From positions 558,001-622,000 of the forward strand of contig NZ_CP025979.1 of the NCBI RefSeq assembly GCF_002900365.1: a DNA stretch of 64,000 nt, given 5' to 3'. Of the stretch, positions 1 through 9,235 are shown piece after piece. The stretch's first letter is position 1. Each line of letters opens with the position of its first letter. Made by a program: the position numbers and the translations under genes. Origin of the DNA: Escherichia marmotae. GTDB taxonomy: Bacteria > Pseudomonadota > Gammaproteobacteria > Enterobacterales > Enterobacteriaceae. Below the pieces are notes generated by a model. The model made no database searches, was not told the origin of the DNA, and saw only the letters and a list, made by a program, of their open reading frames with translations.

Positions 1-391
1 ATAACAGCATCTTGGAGCGAATGCTTAACAGCAAGCGGGTAAAGATGAACAGCAATAGCTGTTTCATAAAATAGATACCCGCCACCATAAACATCAGTAG
101 CAGCAAGACTTCAAGATTCGCCGCCACCTCTTCACGGACGTGCTCCGCGCTGGTCATGCCTATGAATACCGCTTCGATAGCCAACAGGCCGCCAGGCAGT
201 AGCGGATAGCATTTGAGCGCCATCGCCAGGGTGAAAATAAATTCCGCTACCAACAGCCAGCCAGCAACAAAAGGGCTGATGAGGAAAATTAACGGGTTAA
301 CAATTAAGAAAATAATGAGGGCAAGTTTGTACCAGTCAGGTGACTGGCCCAAAAAATTGCGCCATAACGCGCGGCCCCAGGAGATCTCCAT
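1..391 (-). CDS. nhaB: Na+/H+ antiporter NhaB, 5' end only (runs off the window)
   Basis: Inner-membrane sodium/proton antiporter that expels Na+ in exchange for H+. Only the first 130 codons are present; the gene leaves the window at base 1. The start ATG (complement of 389-391) gives a protein beginning [13 protein letters not shown], the NhaB N-terminus, followed by hydrophobic stretches consistent with the first membrane segments. It is divergent from fadR with about 220 bases between the two starts, as in E. coli. Identification rests on recognising the E. coli protein; the truncation is only the window edge, so nothing can be said about the integrity of the rest of the gene. Confidence 0.93.
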
Positions 392-563
392 GATGGTTTC
401 CCTTACCTTACAAATAATAAATGATGTTTTTATGTTAGAACGCAAAGCTTAACGGCCAGGCAGGAGTGAGGCAAGTCTTGATAGTCAAGCGGAAAGAGAT
501 GCGGAAAATGAAGCCCTGATCCCTTTTTTCTTCTTTTTGTCTGCTATCAGCGTAGTTAGCCCT

Positions 564-577
564 CTGGTATGATGAGT
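564..577 (+). promoter_or_regulatory. Candidate FadR operator upstream of fadR
   Basis: The 14-mer CTGGTATGATGAGT is identical to the core of the FadR operator seen upstream of fadD (61915-61928). FadR sites have a consensus near AACTGGTCNGACCNGTT, so this is a half-conserved match. It lies about 36 bases before the fadR start, where it could overlap the promoter and give autoregulation. The identity between the two sites is seen directly; FadR binding here is inferred. Confidence 0.5.
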
Positions 578-612
578 CCAACTTTGTTTTGCTGTGTTAT
601 GGAAATCTCACT

Positions 613-1332
613 ATGGTCATTAAGGCGCAAAGCCCGGCAGGTTTCGCGGAAGAGTACATTATTGAAAGTATCTGGAATAACCGCTTCCCACCCGGGACTA
701 TTTTGCCCGCAGAACGTGAACTTTCAGAATTAATTGGCGTAACGCGTACGACGTTACGTGAAGTGTTGCAGCGACTGGCACGAGATGGCTGGTTGACTAT
801 TCAACATGGCAAGCCAACGAAGGTGAATAATTTCTGGGAAACCTCCGGTTTAAATATCCTTGAAACACTGGCGCGACTCGACCACGAAAGTGTGCCGCAA
901 CTTATTGATAATTTGCTGTCAGTGCGTACCAATATTTCAACTATTTTTATTCGCACCGCGTTTCGTCAGCACCCTGATAAAGCGCAGGAAGTGCTGGCAA
1001 CCGCCAATGAAGTGGCCGATCACGCCGATGCTTTTGCTGATCTGGATTACAACATTTTCCGCGGTCTGGCGTTTGCCTCTGGCAACCCGATTTACGGCCT
1101 GATCATTAACGGGATGAAAGGGTTGTACACGCGCATTGGTCGTCACTATTTTGCTAATCCGGAAGCGCGCAGTCTGGCGCTGGGTTTCTACCACAAGCTG
1201 TCGGCATTGTGCAGTGAAGGCGCGCACGATCAGGTTTACGAAACGGTGCGTCGCTATGGGCATGAGAGTGGCGAGATTTGGCACCGGATGCAGAAGAACT
1301 TGCCAGGTGATTTAGCCATTCAGGGGCGATAA
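613..1332 (+). CDS. fadR: Fatty-acid metabolism regulator FadR
   Basis: GntR-family (FadR subfamily) dimeric transcription factor. It represses fatty-acid degradation genes (fadD, fadBA and others) and activates fabA, fabB and iclR; long-chain acyl-CoA releases it from DNA. The 239-residue product has an N-terminal winged helix (about residues 1-75, including PAERELSELIGVTRTTLREV) and an all-helical acyl-CoA-binding domain. I chose ATG 613 (MVIKAQSPAGF), which gives the family length; an upstream ATG at 589 in the same frame would add eight residues not found in FadR. Its target fadD is at the far end of this window. Intact. Confidence 0.97.
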   Translation: MVIKAQSPAGFAEEYIIESIWNNRFPPGTILPAERELSELIGVTRTTLREVLQRLARDGWLTIQHGKPTKVNNFWETSGLNILETLARLDHESVPQLIDNLLSVRTNISTIFIRTAFRQHPDKAQEVLATANEVADHADAFADLDYNIFRGLAFASGNPIYGLIINGMKGLYTRIGRHYFANPEARSLALGFYHKLSALCSEGAHDQVYETVRRYGHESGEIWHRMQKNLPGDLAIQGR

Positions 1333-1360
1333 TCCATCCAGACTGATGACAAACGCGTAA

Positions 1361-1443
1361 TTGCCTGATGCGCTATGCTTATCAGGCCTACGTTGTTCTT
1401 GCAATATATTGAATTTTCGATACTTTGTACGCCACATCAGGCA
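1361..1443. repeat. REP/BIME-type palindromic repeat after fadR
   Basis: TTGCCTGATGCGCTATGCTT (1361-1380), followed by ATCAGGCCTACG, is a REP-type palindrome. A second inverted half (GCCACATCAGGCA) ends at 1443 after a spacer. This is the usual form of an enterobacterial BIME in the 3' region between convergent genes (fadR and ycgB). Confidence 0.7.
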
Positions 1444-1449
1444 AAAATG

Positions 1450-1477
1450 AGTCCTCCTCAAATGAGGAGGACTTTTT
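1450..1477. terminator. Bidirectional terminator between fadR and ycgB
   Basis: Perfect 11-bp stem AGTCCTCCTCA / TGAGGAGGACT with a 2-base loop and a T-run after it on the plus strand (A-rich before it). It lies between convergent fadR and ycgB and overlaps the last bases of ycgB. Confidence 0.8.
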
Positions 1478-3008
1478 ACAGATTTCCCATTCTTGGCGGG
1501 CAACGTTCCAGCAACTCGACGCTGCCATCTTCGTTTTGCTGCTCCAGCGTCACATCAAATCCCCACAAACGATGCACATGTTTCAGCACCTCTTTACGTC
1601 CCCGATCCAGCGGAGCGCGGTTATGCGGAATGTAGCGTAGAATCAGCGAACGGTCGCCGCGCAAATCCACGTTCCAGATCTGAATATTCGGCTCCAGATT
1701 GCTTAAGTTATATTGCGACGATAATCGGTTACGGATCTCCCGATAACCTTCCTCATTATGAATGGCAGAAATTTCCAGATAATTATGCCGATCATCATCC
1801 AGCACGGTGAAGAAGCGGAAATCACGCATTACCTTCGGTGACAGGAATTGACTGATAAAGCTCTCATCTTTGAAATCACGCATCGCGAAATGCAGCGTTT
1901 CCAGCCAGTCAGAACCGGCGATATCCGGGAACCAGTATTTGTCTTCTTCCGTTGGTGACTGACAAATCCGCTTAATATCCTGGAACATGGCGAATCCGAG
2001 AGCATACGGATTAATGCCGCTGTACCACGGGCTGTTATACGGCGGCTGGAAGACCACATTGGTGTGACTATGCAAGAACTCCAGCATAAAGCGTTCGGTC
2101 ACTTTCCCTTCATCGTACAGATGGTTAAGGATGGTGTAGTGCCAGAAGGTGGCCCAGCCTTCGTTCATCACCTGAGTCTGTTTTTGCGGATAAAAATACT
2201 GGCTCACCTTACGCACAATGCGCAGGATCTCACGCTGCCATGATTCCAGCAGTGGGGCATTTTTCTCCATAAAATAGAGCAGGTTTTCTTGTGGTTCGGA
2301 AGGATAGCGGCGCGCTTCGGCAACGGTTTTCTCTTCTTCGCGTTTCGGCAGGGTACGCCAGAGCATATTGACCTGACTTTGCAGATACTCTTCGCGGCTT
2401 TTCTGCCGGGCTTTCTCCTCTTGCAGCGAGATTTTTTGCGGGCGTTTGTAACGATCCACTCCGTAGTTCATCAGCGCATGGCACGAGTCCAGCAGCTTTT
2501 CTACCTCATCAACGCCATAACGTTCTTCGCACTCGGTAATGTATTTGCGGGCGAAAATCAGGTAATCGACAATCGAACTGGCATCGGTCCAGCTACGGAA
2601 TAAATAATTGTTTTTGAAGAAAGAGTTATGGCCGTAACAGGCATGCGCCATCACCAGCGCCTGCATGGTAATGGTGTTCTCTTCCATCAGGTAAGCGATA
2701 CACGGGTTAGAGTTTATGACAATTTCATAGGCCAGCCCTTGTTGGCCATGCTTATACAGGCGCTCAGTTTCGATAAACTTCTTACCAAATGACCAGTGCG
2801 GATAGTTAATCGGCATACCGACGCTGGAGTAGGCATCCATCATCTGTTCTGAGGTGATCACTTCAATCTGGTGCGGGTAGGTATCCAGCCGATAGAGTTT
2901 CGCCACCCGGTCTATCTCTGCCAGATAAATATCCAGCAGCTCGAACGTCCAGTCGGGTCCATCGCTCAAACGTGTGGTGTCCTTATTCATAGAATCGATC
3001 GTCGCCAT
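1476..3008 (-). CDS. ycgB: SpoVR-family protein YcgB
   Basis: A 510-residue protein of the SpoVR family, full E. coli length. The family is named for a Bacillus spore-cortex protein; in E. coli YcgB is a stationary-phase/stress-associated protein of unresolved biochemical function, so no reaction is assigned. It is hydrophilic, without signal peptide or membrane segments, and rich in aromatic and charged residues. It starts at ATG 3008 (MATIDSMNKD) and ends against the terminator shared with fadR. It is divergent from dadA. Intact. Confidence 0.92.
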   Translation of the reverse strand: MATIDSMNKDTTRLSDGPDWTFELLDIYLAEIDRVAKLYRLDTYPHQIEVITSEQMMDAYSSVGMPINYPHWSFGKKFIETERLYKHGQQGLAYEIVINSNPCIAYLMEENTITMQALVMAHACYGHNSFFKNNYLFRSWTDASSIVDYLIFARKYITECEERYGVDEVEKLLDSCHALMNYGVDRYKRPQKISLQEEKARQKSREEYLQSQVNMLWRTLPKREEEKTVAEARRYPSEPQENLLYFMEKNAPLLESWQREILRIVRKVSQYFYPQKQTQVMNEGWATFWHYTILNHLYDEGKVTERFMLEFLHSHTNVVFQPPYNSPWYSGINPYALGFAMFQDIKRICQSPTEEDKYWFPDIAGSDWLETLHFAMRDFKDESFISQFLSPKVMRDFRFFTVLDDDRHNYLEISAIHNEEGYREIRNRLSSQYNLSNLEPNIQIWNVDLRGDRSLILRYIPHNRAPLDRGRKEVLKHVHRLWGFDVTLEQQNEDGSVELLERCPPRMGNL

Positions 3009-3337
3009 ACGCGCACCTCATTGTTGTCGGTACTCTCTGTGTGGAGGACCTCATTTCAAGCATAGAACACCCGTTAAAAACCGCGTCGCCGGAGAATTTT
3101 TTTCTTTGCGATTTCTTATTATCGTAGTGCCAATAATCAGCCTCTGAACGGAATTTTCTGCTGGATAAAAAGCACCTTCAGCAGGAGATACCAAAGACGG
3201 CATATTCCCACAGCGTCAGGGAGATGTGAGCCAGCTCACCATAAAAAAGCCATATGTTGAATAATATTTTCATCTAGGTTATCAAGATGTAATTAGATTA
3301 TTGTTCTTTTACTGTATCTACCGTTATCGGAGTGGCT
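3009..3337. other. Divergent ycgB-dadA control region
   Basis: 328 bases without a gene between the divergent starts of ycgB and dadA. It holds the CRP-like site at 3225-3240 and AT-rich sequence at 3241-3315 that should contain the dadA promoter. Lrp is known to act on dadAX in E. coli, but no Lrp box can be defined by eye. No small gene is seen. Confidence 0.6.
3225..3240 (+). promoter_or_regulatory. CRP-binding site upstream of dadA
   Basis: TGTGAGCCAGCTCACC matches the CRP consensus TGTGA-N6-TCACA with one mismatch. It lies about 100 bases upstream of the dadA start, consistent with the known catabolite control of the dadAX operon in E. coli. Binding is inferred from the match. Confidence 0.75.
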
Positions 3338-4636
3338 ATGCGAGTTGTCATACTGGGAAGTGGTGTGGTAGGCGTTGCCAGCGCCTGGTATTTAAATCAG
3401 GCAGGACATGAGGTCACCGTTATTGATCGGGAACCGGGAGCAGCCCTGGAAACCAGCGCAGCAAATGCCGGGCAAATCTCGCCTGGTTATGCGGCACCGT
3501 GGGCGGCGCCAGGTGTGCCGTTGAAGGCGATTAAATGGATGTTTCAGCGCCATGCACCGCTGGCGGTTCGTCTCGACGGTACGCAATTTCAGTTGAAATG
3601 GATGTGGCAAATGTTACGTAACTGCGACACCAGCCACTACATGGAAAACAAAGGACGGATGGTGCGCCTGGCGGAATACAGCCGTGATTGCCTGAAAACA
3701 TTACGTGCTGAGACTAACATCCAGTATGAAGGGCGGCAGGGCGGGACGCTGCAACTGTTCCGTACCGAACAACAATATGAAAACGCGACTCGCGATATTG
3801 CCGTTCTGGAAGATGCTGGTGTGCCGTACAAACTACTGGGATCCAGCCGTCTGGCGGAAGTGGAGCCAGCGCTGGCCGAAGTGGCACACAAACTCACCGG
3901 TGGCCTGCAACTGCCCAATGACGAAACCGGCGATTGCCAGCTCTTTACCCAGAATTTAGCGCGAATGGCGGAACAGGCGGGGGTTAAATTCCGCTTTAAT
4001 ACGCCTGTCGATCAACTGCTTTGCGACGGTGAGCAGATCTATGGCGTGAAGTGTGGTGATGAAGTGATTAAGGCCGATGCGTATGTGATGGCATTTGGTT
4101 CTTACTCGACAGCGATGCTCAAAGGCATTGTTGATATTCCGGTCTACCCGCTGAAAGGTTACTCGCTGACCATTCCTATTGCACAAGAAGATGGTGCGCC
4201 GGTGTCCACTATTCTCGATGAAACCTACAAAATTGCCATTACACGTTTCGATAATCGCATCCGTGTCGGCGGAATGGCGGAAATTGTTGGCTTTAATACT
4301 GAACTGCTACAGCCGCGCCGTGAAACGCTGGAGATGGTGGTTCGCGATCTCTATCCGCGCGGCGGTCATGTTGAGCAGGCCACGTTCTGGACGGGGCTAC
4401 GCCCGATGACGCCAGATGGCACGCCGGTTGTGGGGCGTACACGCTTTAAAAATTTGTGGCTGAATACCGGTCACGGCACGCTCGGCTGGACGATGGCTTG
4501 CGGTTCTGGTCAGTTGTTAAGCGATCTGCTCTCTGGTCGCACGCCCGCTATCCCGTATGAGGATTTAAGCGTGGCGCGCTACAGCCGTGGATTTACGCCA
4601 TCGCGCCCGGGTCATTTACATGGCGCGCACAGCTAA
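3338..4636 (+). CDS. dadA: D-amino acid dehydrogenase, small subunit DadA
   Basis: FAD-dependent inner-membrane-associated enzyme oxidising D-alanine (and other D-amino acids) to the 2-oxo acid plus ammonia, passing electrons to the respiratory chain. The 432-residue product begins MRVVILGSGVVGVASAW, whose GxGxxG is the FAD-binding Rossmann motif, followed by the DAO fold. ATG 3338 has a good ribosome site (CGGAG) and gives the family length; an in-frame ATG six bases upstream is less likely. It is the first gene of dadA-dadX (9-base gap), so L-alanine racemised by DadX feeds it. Intact. Confidence 0.97.
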   Translation: MRVVILGSGVVGVASAWYLNQAGHEVTVIDREPGAALETSAANAGQISPGYAAPWAAPGVPLKAIKWMFQRHAPLAVRLDGTQFQLKWMWQMLRNCDTSHYMENKGRMVRLAEYSRDCLKTLRAETNIQYEGRQGGTLQLFRTEQQYENATRDIAVLEDAGVPYKLLGSSRLAEVEPALAEVAHKLTGGLQLPNDETGDCQLFTQNLARMAEQAGVKFRFNTPVDQLLCDGEQIYGVKCGDEVIKADAYVMAFGSYSTAMLKGIVDIPVYPLKGYSLTIPIAQEDGAPVSTILDETYKIAITRFDNRIRVGGMAEIVGFNTELLQPRRETLEMVVRDLYPRGGHVEQATFWTGLRPMTPDGTPVVGRTRFKNLWLNTGHGTLGWTMACGSGQLLSDLLSGRTPAIPYEDLSVARYSRGFTPSRPGHLHGAHS

Positions 4637-4645
4637 GGACGCGAG

Positions 4646-5716
4646 ATGACCAGACCGATACAGGCCAGCCTCGATCTGCAGGCATTAAAACAGAATCTGA
4701 CCATTGTTCGCCAGGCCGCGCCGCATGCGCGTGTCTGGTCGGTGGTAAAAGCCAACGCGTATGGTCATGGTGTCGAGCGTATCTGGAGCGCGCTCGGGGC
4801 CACCGATGGCTTTGCATTACTTAATCTGGAAGAGGCGATAACGTTACGCGAGCGCGGCTGGAAAGGGCCGATCCTGATGCTGGAGGGATTTTTCCATGCT
4901 CAGGATCTGGAAATTTATGACCAGTACCGGCTGACCACCTGTGTACACAGCAACTGGCAGCTCAAAGCGTTGCAAAACGCGCGACTAAAGGCACCGCTGG
5001 ATATTTATCTTAAAGTGAACAGCGGGATGAATCGGCTGGGCTTCATGCCTGAGCGCATGCTTACCGTCTGGCAGCAATTGCGGGCGATGGCGAATGTTGG
5101 CGAAATGACGCTGATGTCGCATTTTGCCGATGCGGAGCATCCTGATGGGATTTCTACGGCGATGGCGCGTATTGAGCGAGCAGCAGAAGGACTGGAGTGT
5201 CGGCGTTCGTTGTCTAACTCGGCGGCAACCCTGTGGCATCCGGAAGCGCATTTTGACTGGGTTCGACCAGGCATTATTTTGTATGGTGCTTCGCCGTCCG
5301 GTCAGTGGCGGGATATTGCCAATACTGGATTACGTCCGGTAATGACATTAAGCAGCGAGATTATTGGTATCCAGACACTAAAAGCAGGAGATCGTGTGGG
5401 CTATGGCGGTCACTATACCGCGCGCGATGAGCAGCGAATTGGCATCGTCGCCGCCGGATACGCCGATGGTTATCCGCGTCATGCGCCAACCGGTACACCT
5501 GTTTTAGTGGACGGAGTACGCACCATGACGATAGGGACAGTCTCGATGGATATGCTGGCGGTTGATTTGACGCCCTGCCCGCAAGCGGGAATTGGTACGC
5601 CGGTTGAGCTGTGGGGCAAGGAGATCAAAATTGATGATGTCGCCGCCGCTGCCGGAACGGTAGGCTATGAGTTGATGTGCTCGCTGGCGTTACGCGTGCC
5701 AGTTGTGACGGTGTAA
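4646..5716 (+). CDS. dadX: Catabolic alanine racemase DadX
   Basis: PLP-dependent racemase interconverting L- and D-alanine; the inducible catabolic isozyme paired with DadA. The 356 residues match the family length. The PLP-binding lysine is K35 in VVKANAYGHG, and the C-terminal catalytic tyrosine motif GYGGHYTA is present. It starts 9 bases after dadA, in the same operon, and is followed by a REP element at 5727-5757. Intact. Confidence 0.97.
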   Translation: MTRPIQASLDLQALKQNLTIVRQAAPHARVWSVVKANAYGHGVERIWSALGATDGFALLNLEEAITLRERGWKGPILMLEGFFHAQDLEIYDQYRLTTCVHSNWQLKALQNARLKAPLDIYLKVNSGMNRLGFMPERMLTVWQQLRAMANVGEMTLMSHFADAEHPDGISTAMARIERAAEGLECRRSLSNSAATLWHPEAHFDWVRPGIILYGASPSGQWRDIANTGLRPVMTLSSEIIGIQTLKAGDRVGYGGHYTARDEQRIGIVAAGYADGYPRHAPTGTPVLVDGVRTMTIGTVSMDMLAVDLTPCPQAGIGTPVELWGKEIKIDDVAAAAGTVGYELMCSLALRVPVVTV

Positions 5717-5726
5717 CTTGCTGTTA

Positions 5727-5757
5727 GCCGGATAAGACGCACAGCGTCGCATCCGGC
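5727..5757. repeat. REP element after dadX
   Basis: GCCGGATAAGACGC...GCGTCGCATCCGGC, a classic REP palindrome, between convergent dadX and cvrA. It probably stabilises the 3' ends of the transcripts. Confidence 0.85.
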
Positions 5758-5770
5758 GATACAAACTACA

Positions 5771-7513
5771 TCAAATTTTAGATTCGGCTTCGTCCTCTGC
5801 CACCCGAACGCCGATCTTCAACACGGCATTATCTTCTTTCTCAGCCACCGTCCAGATCATCCCGGCAAACTCCACCTGGTCACCGACAACCGGTGCCGCG
5901 CCTAACAACTGCTGAACAATTTCACCCAGTGTTTGCTGTTTATCGCGATATTCCCGGCCGTCTTCCAGACCATATATCAGCGCCACATCAGCATATTTGG
6001 CGCTGGCTTCGAGAATGAAGTCACCAAAGAAGCGTTGATCCAGCGCGACTGGCGGCGACTGGCTGAACAGTTTACCGAGCGCCGGAAGATCGCGCTCCCG
6101 ACCAATTACACACAGCACATCGCCTTCGCGCAGTCGGGTGCTGCCGGTGGGATGAAGCAACTGGTTATCACGAAACAGTGCCGCAATACGCGTCTCTTTT
6201 GGCATATGCAGATCGCGCAGTGCCGCACCCACGCACCATTTATCGGCACTTAACTGATAAACAAACTGCTCCCACGGGTTTTCCGGGTGAATATCCAGGC
6301 CAACGCGTGATACAGGACGTCCGACGGGCGGAACCACGACTTTGGCTTTTTTCGCTGCCCACGAGAGTGATGTTCCCTGTAATGGCAGTGAAACCAGCAC
6401 CACGAAGAAGGCGACGTTAAAGAACAAGCGCGCATTTTCCAGCCCCGCCATCATCGGAAATACTGCCAGAATGATCGGCACCGCGCCGCGTAATCCCACC
6501 CAACTGATAAACACCCGTTCGCGCAGATTGAAGCCGCGGAACGGTAATAATCCGGCAAATACCGACAGGGGACGGGCGAAGAAAATCATCCATGCGGACA
6601 ATATGAGCGCCGGAATGGCAATAGGCAGCAGGTCGCTCGGATTAACCAACAGGCCGAGCACGAGGAACATGGCGATTTGTGCCAGCCAGGCGAGGCCGTC
6701 GAAATTTTGCAGAATGCCGTAGCGGTTGCGAATCGGGCGATTACCCAGCAGAAAACCGCACAGATAAACTGCCAGAATACCGCTGCCTTCCAGCGCAGTG
6801 GTTAAAGAGAAAATCAGGATACCGCCGCTTAATGCCAGCAATGGATACAAGCCCGCAGGCAGAGCAATGCGGTTAATCATTTGCAGCAGTAAATAACCAC
6901 CGCCAAGACCGATCACAATTCCCAGCCCAAATTGCTGCAGAATATCGACAACGAACATCCAGCTAATAGTGCTTTCATGATGCTGGATCATCGCAATCAA
7001 GGTAATCGTCAGAAAGACGGCCATCGGATCATTGCTGCCGGATTCTATCTCCAGTGTTGAGCCAACACGTTCGTTAAGTCCCTTGCCGCCAAGCAGAGAA
7101 AAGACCGCTGCGGCGTCGGTGGAGCCGACAATGGCACCGATTAATAAGCCTTCAATCAAATCAAGATTAAACAACCACGCCGCCATCATGCCGGTTAAAC
7201 CGGAGGTGATAAGCACGCCGACTGTCGCCAGTGAAAGCGCCGGACCTAATGCAACGCGAAATGAGCTGGCCTGGGTTCGCATCCCGCCGTCGAGCAAAAT
7301 AATTGCCAGCGCCAGATTACTTACCATGTAGGCAAAAGGATAATTATCAAACGGAATGCCGCCGACGCCATCGACGCCCGCCAACATGCCAATCGCCAGG
7401 AAAATAACCAGAATCGGAATGCCAAGGCGGGAAGAAAATGAACTAAGTAAAATACTACTGGTGACAAGGATGGAGCCTAAGATGAAAAGGCTAATGATTG
7501 TTGCGGCATCCAA
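5771..7513 (-). CDS. cvrA: K+/H+ antiporter CvrA (NhaP2)
   Basis: Cation/proton antiporter of the CPA1 family needed for growth at low osmolarity. About twelve hydrophobic segments occupy residues 1-390, with the conserved SGSNDP and GLRGAVP motifs, followed by a cytoplasmic TrkA-C-like domain and a CorC/HlyC-type C-terminal domain. I chose the TTG at 7511-7513 (reading MDAATIISLF), preceded by GGAG, as in E. coli; the longer frame from upstream ATGs would add 18 residues. The length is then 580 residues; the C-terminus (AESKI) is two residues longer than I recall for K-12. Convergent with dadX. Intact. Confidence 0.93.
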   Translation of the reverse strand: MDAATIISLFILGSILVTSSILLSSFSSRLGIPILVIFLAIGMLAGVDGVGGIPFDNYPFAYMVSNLALAIILLDGGMRTQASSFRVALGPALSLATVGVLITSGLTGMMAAWLFNLDLIEGLLIGAIVGSTDAAAVFSLLGGKGLNERVGSTLEIESGSNDPMAVFLTITLIAMIQHHESTISWMFVVDILQQFGLGIVIGLGGGYLLLQMINRIALPAGLYPLLALSGGILIFSLTTALEGSGILAVYLCGFLLGNRPIRNRYGILQNFDGLAWLAQIAMFLVLGLLVNPSDLLPIAIPALILSAWMIFFARPLSVFAGLLPFRGFNLRERVFISWVGLRGAVPIILAVFPMMAGLENARLFFNVAFFVVLVSLPLQGTSLSWAAKKAKVVVPPVGRPVSRVGLDIHPENPWEQFVYQLSADKWCVGAALRDLHMPKETRIAALFRDNQLLHPTGSTRLREGDVLCVIGRERDLPALGKLFSQSPPVALDQRFFGDFILEASAKYADVALIYGLEDGREYRDKQQTLGEIVQQLLGAAPVVGDQVEFAGMIWTVAEKEDNAVLKIGVRVAEDEAESKI

Positions 7514-7608
7514 CGGTCGGTTACTCCTGATTACGCTGTCTCGTACTATAAACCCTACCATATTCACGGCAGAAACAGCGTTTTACTTGGCCCTGAAGCG
7601 TGATTTTT

Positions 7609-8523
7609 TTACGCTTTCAGAACAGGATGACCGCTTATTGTCATCCGTGTGCCTCTTTTATCGTTATTGAGTATGGCATGTGCGCCCAACGGCAGTGTAA
7701 CCGTGCGTTGTTCATGACCAAAATCGAGGCCGGTGATGAGTGGGATCGACAGACGAGAGCGCAAGAACGCGTAAACTGACTCCAGGTTGTAACCCGCGTC
7801 ATAATCATTTGGCGCGCTGCCACTGAAACTACCGAGAATGATCGCGCTCTGACGATGTAAAATACCTGCGTGATAAAGCTGTAACAACATGCGCTCGACG
7901 CGGAAAGGATGCTCGTTGATATCCTCCAGCACCAGAATGCCGTTCTCGATTTGCGGCATCCAAGGCGTACCAATCAGCGAAATCAACATCGCGAGGTTGC
8001 CTCCCCACAACGTGCCTTCGCTCTGACACGCCGGGCCTTCCCCTTGCCATTCAATGGCGAACGTTTCATTACGTAACGCCAGCCAGAAATGGTGCTCGGT
8101 AAAGGCGTTCAACTCATCCGCGCCAAAATTCGCCACCAGCATCGGTCCGCTAAAGGTGATGACATTGCCTTGCGCCAGAAGAGCGCACTGAATGGCCGTA
8201 AAATCGCTATGCCCGCAGATGAGCAACGGATCATGTTGTTGGCGAGTTACCAGTGCCTGCCAGTCAATGTCTGCCAGTAAGCGACTGGCACCGTAACCGC
8301 CGCGTACTGCCAGTACGATAGTGTTGGGTGACGTCAGCCTGGCAAGGGCATTGATATCCTCCAGTCGCTCCGTTTCCGTACCAGCAAAACGCTCACAGCG
8401 TCGGGCAATGACCTCTACGTTATTGACCTGATGACCTGCATCCGTCAGGCGTTGAATACCGCGCTGCGCGGCGTGCTGATTAATGCAGTAACCCGACGGG
8501 GCGATTAAGTGAAACTGAGACAT
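7609..8523 (-). CDS. ldcA: Murein tetrapeptide L,D-carboxypeptidase LdcA
   Basis: Cytoplasmic serine peptidase (family S66) that removes the terminal D-alanine from recycled murein tetrapeptides, giving tripeptide for Mpl. The 304 residues match the E. coli length. The nucleophile is S106 in ICGHSDF; the Glu and His of the S66 triad lie in the C-terminal half. It is divergent from emtA, another murein enzyme, with about 100 bases between starts. Intact. Confidence 0.95.
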   Translation of the reverse strand: MSQFHLIAPSGYCINQHAAQRGIQRLTDAGHQVNNVEVIARRCERFAGTETERLEDINALARLTSPNTIVLAVRGGYGASRLLADIDWQALVTRQQHDPLLICGHSDFTAIQCALLAQGNVITFSGPMLVANFGADELNAFTEHHFWLALRNETFAIEWQGEGPACQSEGTLWGGNLAMLISLIGTPWMPQIENGILVLEDINEHPFRVERMLLQLYHAGILHRQSAIILGSFSGSAPNDYDAGYNLESVYAFLRSRLSIPLITGLDFGHEQRTVTLPLGAHAILNNDKRGTRMTISGHPVLKA

Positions 8524-8622
8524 GGCAATTCCTTGCTGACAACAGAAACGAATTGTATATCATGCCGCTTAGGTGTGCTGTTGTCACCTCAACGGCGATT
8601 CCAGGCTATAAGGATAGATGAA

Positions 8623-9234
8623 GTGAAATTGAGATGGTTTGCCTTTTTGATTGTGTTATTAGCGGGTTGTTCATCTAAGCATGACTACACGAACCCGCCG
8701 TGGAACGCGAAAGTTCCGGTACAACGTGCAATGAAGTGGATGCCAATAAGCCAGAAGGCCGGTGCGGCCTGGGGTGTCGATCCACAATTGATCACGGCGA
8801 TTATCGCTATTGAATCGGGCGGTAACCCAAACGCGGTCAGTAAGTCGAATGCGATTGGTCTGATGCAGTTGAAAGCCTCAACGTCCGGACGTGATGTTTA
8901 TCGCCGCATGGGGTGGAGTGGCGAACCGACAACCAGCGAACTGAAAAACCCGGAGCGCAATATCTCAATGGGGGCGGCTTACCTGAATATTCTGGAAACC
9001 GGCCCGCTGGCAGGAATTGAAGATCCGAAGGTACTGCAATATGCACTGGTGGTGTCATACGCCAACGGAGCTGGCGCGCTGTTACGGACTTTCTCATCAG
9101 ATCGGAAAAAGGCGATCAGTAAAATCAACGATCTGGACGCTGACGAGTTCCTCGAGCATGTAGCGAAAAATCACCCCGCACCGCAGGCACCGCGCTATAT
9201 CTACAAACTCGAGCAGGCACTGGATGCGATGTAA
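8623..9234 (+). CDS. emtA: Membrane-bound endo-type lytic murein transglycosylase EmtA (MltE)
   Basis: Outer-membrane lipoprotein that cleaves glycan strands of murein internally, forming 1,6-anhydromuramyl ends. I chose the GTG at 8623, giving MKLRWFAFLIVLLAGCSSK, a lipoprotein signal with lipobox LAGC (acylated C16) and the family length of 203 residues. Upstream in-frame starts would bury this signal. The catalytic glutamate is E64 in AIIAIESGG, followed by the SLT motifs NAIGLMQLK and YANGAG. It ends one base before the convergent, truncated ycgR. Intact. Confidence 0.94.
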   Translation: MKLRWFAFLIVLLAGCSSKHDYTNPPWNAKVPVQRAMKWMPISQKAGAAWGVDPQLITAIIAIESGGNPNAVSKSNAIGLMQLKASTSGRDVYRRMGWSGEPTTSELKNPERNISMGAAYLNILETGPLAGIEDPKVLQYALVVSYANGAGALLRTFSSDRKKAISKINDLDADEFLEHVAKNHPAPQAPRYIYKLEQALDAM

Positions 9235-9235
9235 C

